This document shows, in pieces, positions 59,661 to 64,000 of a DNA stretch of 64,000 bases. Source of the DNA: Psococerastis gibbosa (taxonomy: Eukaryota; Arthropoda; Insecta; Psocodea; Psocidae); the NCBI GenBank assembly GCA_963971405.1, contig OZ020486.1:31767419-31831418 (forward strand), written 5' to 3'. The position numbers and the translations under genes are program-made. The notes under the pieces are model-generated. The model did no database searches. It was given only the letters and a program-made list of their open reading frames with translations, and was not told the DNA's origin. Numbering within the stretch: position 1 is the stretch's first letter; the number at the start of each line of letters is the position of its first letter.

Positions 59661-62600
59661 TAAAGAAAAAAAAAGACTCAGTATTCATGCCATTACAGCT
59701 GTCTCGCTCAATCGAGGTTGCGGTCTGGTTTCATATAAGTAGTATTTCCCGACTTCTCGTTGAGCTCTTAGGGTGAAATCTTAAATCTGCATGAGCTCGA
59801 CGAAACGTCAAAAAACAATATTCCACATCGGCCACGGCCCATCAGCCCAGCTTCATCTCTCCCTCGGGCTATTGACGCCGATGCTTTGTTTGTTAGATCT
59901 TTGGTAATTTCTCTATGACTTTGTGAAAGTCGCACTACTACTAGTAATTAATATAGGTATTTTTTATCTTTATTTCACCGATATAACTAGGTACAATAAT
60001 ATTTCTTCGTCACCAGCCAAACGGCCTTAGAAAAGGGTACACGAATATATTGTCAAGTAACTCATCCCTAGATTCGAAAACTCTGCCCACCGTTTTTGGC
60101 GTATTAAAATGACTCTCCAGACAACCGGAAAAAGTAACGAATGTGACATGTCATTATTTCGGCCGTGATGTATGTAAATGTCTATCTAAATCAATTTTTT
60201 GTCCTTTCCATCTATTTTTTATCCATTATTTCCCAGAGAATAATAATTTATCAAATCATATAACGTGAATTTTGCGTATAGCCGACCTTTTCGTGTCCCA
60301 ACCCACCAAGGGAGCTAAAAAGCCTCCCCGACCCACCAGGTGGAAATAGGTCAAAACAAATAATGATAGTAAATTTTTGTTGGAGAAATATGACGTAGTT
60401 CATAAAAAAGCAAGACGCCCAAATTTTCACATTCGATAGGCATACATGATAAATGATTGGCATTAAAATGTACAGTTGCTGAATTACATAAAATTCGTAT
60501 ACATAATTTCTTTTTCCGAAACCAAGCACGAAACTCTCTGCAGTCCCTCATTGGTGTTTTCGGACTATTACCTTTGTCATGGGCACCTCAATAAATCATG
60601 AATAAGCTACAGTGGTTGAAACGCTATTATTGCTTGTACGATATTATTGACCAGCCACCATGTCGTTTTGTCTGCTTTTATGTATATTTGCATTTGATGA
60701 GGCCAGAGCTGAATCACATTTGAATTACAAATCCTATGGGTTTACAGTCGACACACAATATTGCGGGTAGACATAGGGAAATGACCCGAATTGCCTTAAA
60801 ATGAAGTATTTCTGGGTGCAATAAATATGTCTAGGAGTAAAAAGCAGCTTTTATATTGTAATTTATATACTATTATTTAGACTTATCCATCAATTATAAA
60901 ATTATTAACTAATAATAATTTAATTAAGTAGGTATCGGCTATTTTCAGGATTTTATTTTATTCCAATGGTTTCCTAAAAGAATATTTCAGTATTTTTTCA
61001 CTTCATGAAACCAAGTAGGTAACGGCTTTAGAAATGTTATCTTATAATCTTACTAGTACTTATGGGACTTAATGGTCTACACATTGTAATTAAAATCGCA
61101 GCACAAGACATCCAAATTAGTTGGATACCGTAATACTCTGTAATAATTTCCCACAACCTGGATTCGATGCCGATTCGCCCAGATGAGATGAGAGTAAGAT
61201 ATTTTACAACTTGCCTAGTTAGCAGTCAAGCGTGTTTAGTCTTTATATCCTAAAATTATGTTGCTATCGATGGAGATTGGTGTCCTAGGATACGATAGGA
61301 TTAACTAACAAGTTTATTTTTTTGACTAAGCAAATTCACTTGTAGGAGTGAAAGGGGGTCATCATTCTGTATGCATGGACTTAGATGTGATGCCACTCCA
61401 AAATGCCGTGCTTATTCAGCTAATGGCGGGTTTTCATCCCGGGCGCATTGGCCAATATTTCTCGTTTTTTAACAGGTGATACCTACCCAATGAAATTCTA
61501 AACAATAGTGTTTAACAAAAAGTAATTTATATATTTTACATTAGTCATATAATAATTTAGTCATCCTTCTGTTTTAACTTAATCTCGATTTTACTATACG
61601 ATCGTAATTAAAAAAATCCAGCACATGACAATGGCTTGTGAAAATACATCATCACAGCACAAAGCACAGCTATACTAAAGTACTTTTGTAAAAGTTACAC
61701 AGCATAAAAAAGCGACTGCTGACATCACGAGCTTTCAGTGTAATTGTGGGGATGAAAAAAAGCGCTCTAGCGGTCAATCAGACAAACAGACTGACAACTG
61801 CATGTGCAACTGACGGGGTCGTCATGAACATTGTTTTATTTTTCAAAAATCTACTAGGGTACATATTTAATTTTCAAGCATGTGAGATTTATTTAAGGGC
61901 TAATCGGAGTACACCCACTACGCGTTTTTATTATACAAAGTCAATTTTTCCGGGAACTATGGGTCGTAGAGCTGTCAAAATATCCGCAAAATAATCAGAA
62001 ATGCTCATTACATTTTTATATACTGTATGGTATGACATGAAATAAAACCTGACAGAAAGCCCGTATTATTATCTAAGATAATAGTTTTCAACACATTTTT
62101 CAACAAATCAACGATTTCAAGATGGCGTCCAGTCAAAGTGAAATTAATGTGATACTTAAGTAGCCTAATAAATACAAAATATATACAGTATATAAAATTT
62201 AAAAGTTCATAGCCGTCATTGTGGTTCGAAATTTTGAACACAAGAGTGTTTTGTGGTCAGGAAAAGAATGAAGTATTTTCTATTTTTCATTATTACGTTA
62301 TTTACCTACTAGCTAGTACATATAGCGTAGCTAGCATAGCGAGAAAGCGGGGTCTGCACTTGCATGGAATCTCCCTACACCTGATCGACAAGAGCCGAAA
62401 GGGATTTTTTAATTACTGTATATACTTTTTTGTAAAGTTTAACAATAAATAATTCATTTATTCAAAGAGTAGCCGCTTACCCTTACGTTTATTAACATAT
62501 TACGGCCATGATGCACCGAGGGTGGGAATAGAAAACCAAGTGGTTCCGAGAAAAAGTTGAATTTCTCCGAACTCACCACTTTGAGTTTTAATTGGGTAAG

Positions 62601-62852
62601 CATAATTATCGGATTTGGTGTTGGATCAGCTTCCCCGGAGGTCATAAGGTCACGTCAAAGAACGTCAATCTTAGTAGCGTCTTATACCTTTTTAGTTTAC
62701 CTCTCCGTCATCCGAGACGGCTGCTTTATTTCTGTGATTTTCTTCATTTTATATTAAAAAATTAAGAAAAGAAATATATTTTCCCAAGAAATTGAATCCT
62801 GCTTCTTAAAAACTAAGCCGCCGTACAAGATTGCTGTATTTAGTTTCAATAA
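59661..62852. other. Unassigned region upstream of the visible phosphatase exons
   Basis: No exon with alkaline phosphatase N-terminal motifs was found by eye. The ORFs are short, AT-rich and without signatures. Further phosphatase exons smaller than 60 codons could be hidden here. Confidence 0.45.
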
Positions 62853-63236
62853 GGCGCCCATTCCATTGACCGGCTAGGGCTATTTCCAAAAACAGTGACG
62901 TGGTAGCAGACATTCAAGACTTAGGTTGCGTTTCCACCGATCTCGCATAGAAGAATGCAAATGACATTGACGGAAATTTGAATTTTTCGTTTTATAGAAA
63001 TCTATTAAAATGGTTGTACTTAACATATCCCATGACGCCATTTTTTAATTTTAGTTTGTTTGTTTGTGATTTTACTGTATGATCATTGATCAATTTTAAC
63101 TATGGCATAGAGGAAAATAAACATTTCCGTCAATTCTGCAATGCGAGGTCGGTGGAAACGCCACCTAAGTCTTGAATGTCTGCTACCACGTCACCGTTTT
63201 TGGAAATAGCCCTAGCCGGTCAATGGAATGGGCGCC
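62853..63236. mobile_element. Composite foldback MITE (family F), copy 2
   Basis: Same structure and length as the 3666 copy: outer arms 'ggcgcccattcca', shared core, inner palindrome and a near-identical AT-rich centre ('ctgtatgatcattgatcaat'). The right arm is well preserved; the left inner arm has drifted ('gatctcgcatagaagaat'). Confidence 0.85.
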
Positions 63237-64000
63237 TTAGGTTTTGATAGGAGTTTACGCGCACGATCGTATAGAGCCGTGCTGAAAGGGGTATTCAACC
63301 CACAGCACAACCCTGATATAGAAATTCGCCTACATTTTGAACACAATTTTTCCTTTAACAGATTATGAAAATTTGCCGACACTCGGCAGTTTATTACTTG
63401 ATATTATCGCTGGATAACCACAATTAATGGCAAACTAAATTGGCTAGGTAGGCTACAACTGTATTATAATGTGAGCAGCACCTGCTATAACTACAACCGC
63501 AAGATTGCATCATTAACGCTGCAGCTTTCACCACAACATGCCTTCAATATTTAACCAAGCCGTCTGCTGTTGTATCATAAATATTATAAAATATTTCAGT
63601 GTAGACATTTCCACTCCACTGGTCTTGACGTTTTCCTTTCTAGAAAATATGATGGATTCTTCCCGTAATAATAATGGTCTCCCTTTCCCTTCAATATGGT
63701 GCAAAATGTTTGCTAAACGCCAACGGAAAACACTGGAGAATATTTTTTAAATGAAACAAATTGGTTCCAGACAGCTGTCTGTATGGGCCTACTATCGCAA
63801 TTATTATTTTTAATCTTAACCTGGGATTAAAATTGTAAACAAGACAATTTCACAATGGAAATTGCTATCCATAATAATTAATAATTATTGTTTTGTTCCC
63901 GCCATGTGCAGTTTTTTCTATATCCTTTAATTTCGGTTAGGAGGCGGGACCCTTTGTAGTGTTGATTTGGCAGTTTTATCGGTTTTAAAGTTGCTGACGA
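63237..64000. other. Right-edge region
   Basis: Nothing named. Bases 63820-63870 share 'taaacaagacaatttcacaa'-type text with the inverted-repeat cluster in Phb1 intron 1. Confidence 0.4.

Noticed and set aside
59661-64000. N-terminal exons of alkaline phosphatase
   Set aside because: I looked for motifs around the catalytic serine and first metal ligands on the minus strand and found none I could support.

Overview
This is a 64 kb window of an AT-rich animal nuclear genome, almost certainly an arthropod and probably an insect. The evidence is intron-split genes with GT-AG junctions, a Rho-kinase whose kinase exons read like insect Rok, and BEL/Pao, hAT, I-group LINE, Penelope-like and tRNA-SINE elements packed into introns. 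A hemipteran is my guess from the repeat style only; the sequence does not settle it.

Four host genes are supported. (1) Rho-associated kinase (Rok/ROCK) on the minus strand: nine coding exons from the start codon at 13749 to the left edge, giving the N-terminus, the whole kinase domain and part of the coiled coil; the C-terminal part lies outside. (2) Prohibitin 1 on the plus strand: four exons between 21693 and 25365, a complete 273-residue protein. (3) A TTC32-like TPR protein on the minus strand: only the last exon (26163-26451) is recognised. (4) A membrane-type alkaline phosphatase on the minus strand: the last four coding exons, 44298-59224, with one 13.2 kb intron; its 5' exons were not found and may lie beyond the right edge. 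All junctions I assigned keep phase.

The rest is dominated by transposable elements, several apparently young and intact. Plus-strand elements inside Rok introns are an intact I-group LINE (4961-8575) and a decayed Penelope-like element (11797-12880) whose tail resembles a hammerhead ribozyme. Between Rok and prohibitin sits a complete hAT transposon (15704-21499) with a perfect 8-bp target duplication and a three-exon transposase with an uninterrupted reading frame. Between TTC32 and alkaline phosphatase sits a full-length BEL/Pao element (29676-35465) with identical LTRs, a 5-bp duplication and one 1694-codon gag-pol frame. In the large phosphatase intron is a tandem LTR-internal-LTR-internal-LTR array of a BEL-derived non-autonomous element (48090-50665), in which pol has been replaced by an Asp-rich repeat.

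Smaller repeats include two tRNA-like SINE families, several hAT-type MITEs with G/C runs, long foldback elements that share an 'acgtggtagcagacatt' core (one type is a palindrome nested in a palindrome), other foldbacks, and at least three dispersed repeats of unknown class. Long stretches (about 13.75-15.7 kb, 40-42.6 kb, 50.7-52.3 kb, 59.7-62.8 kb) hold nothing I can name. No CRISPR, operon-type feature, rRNA or convincing functional tRNA gene was seen.
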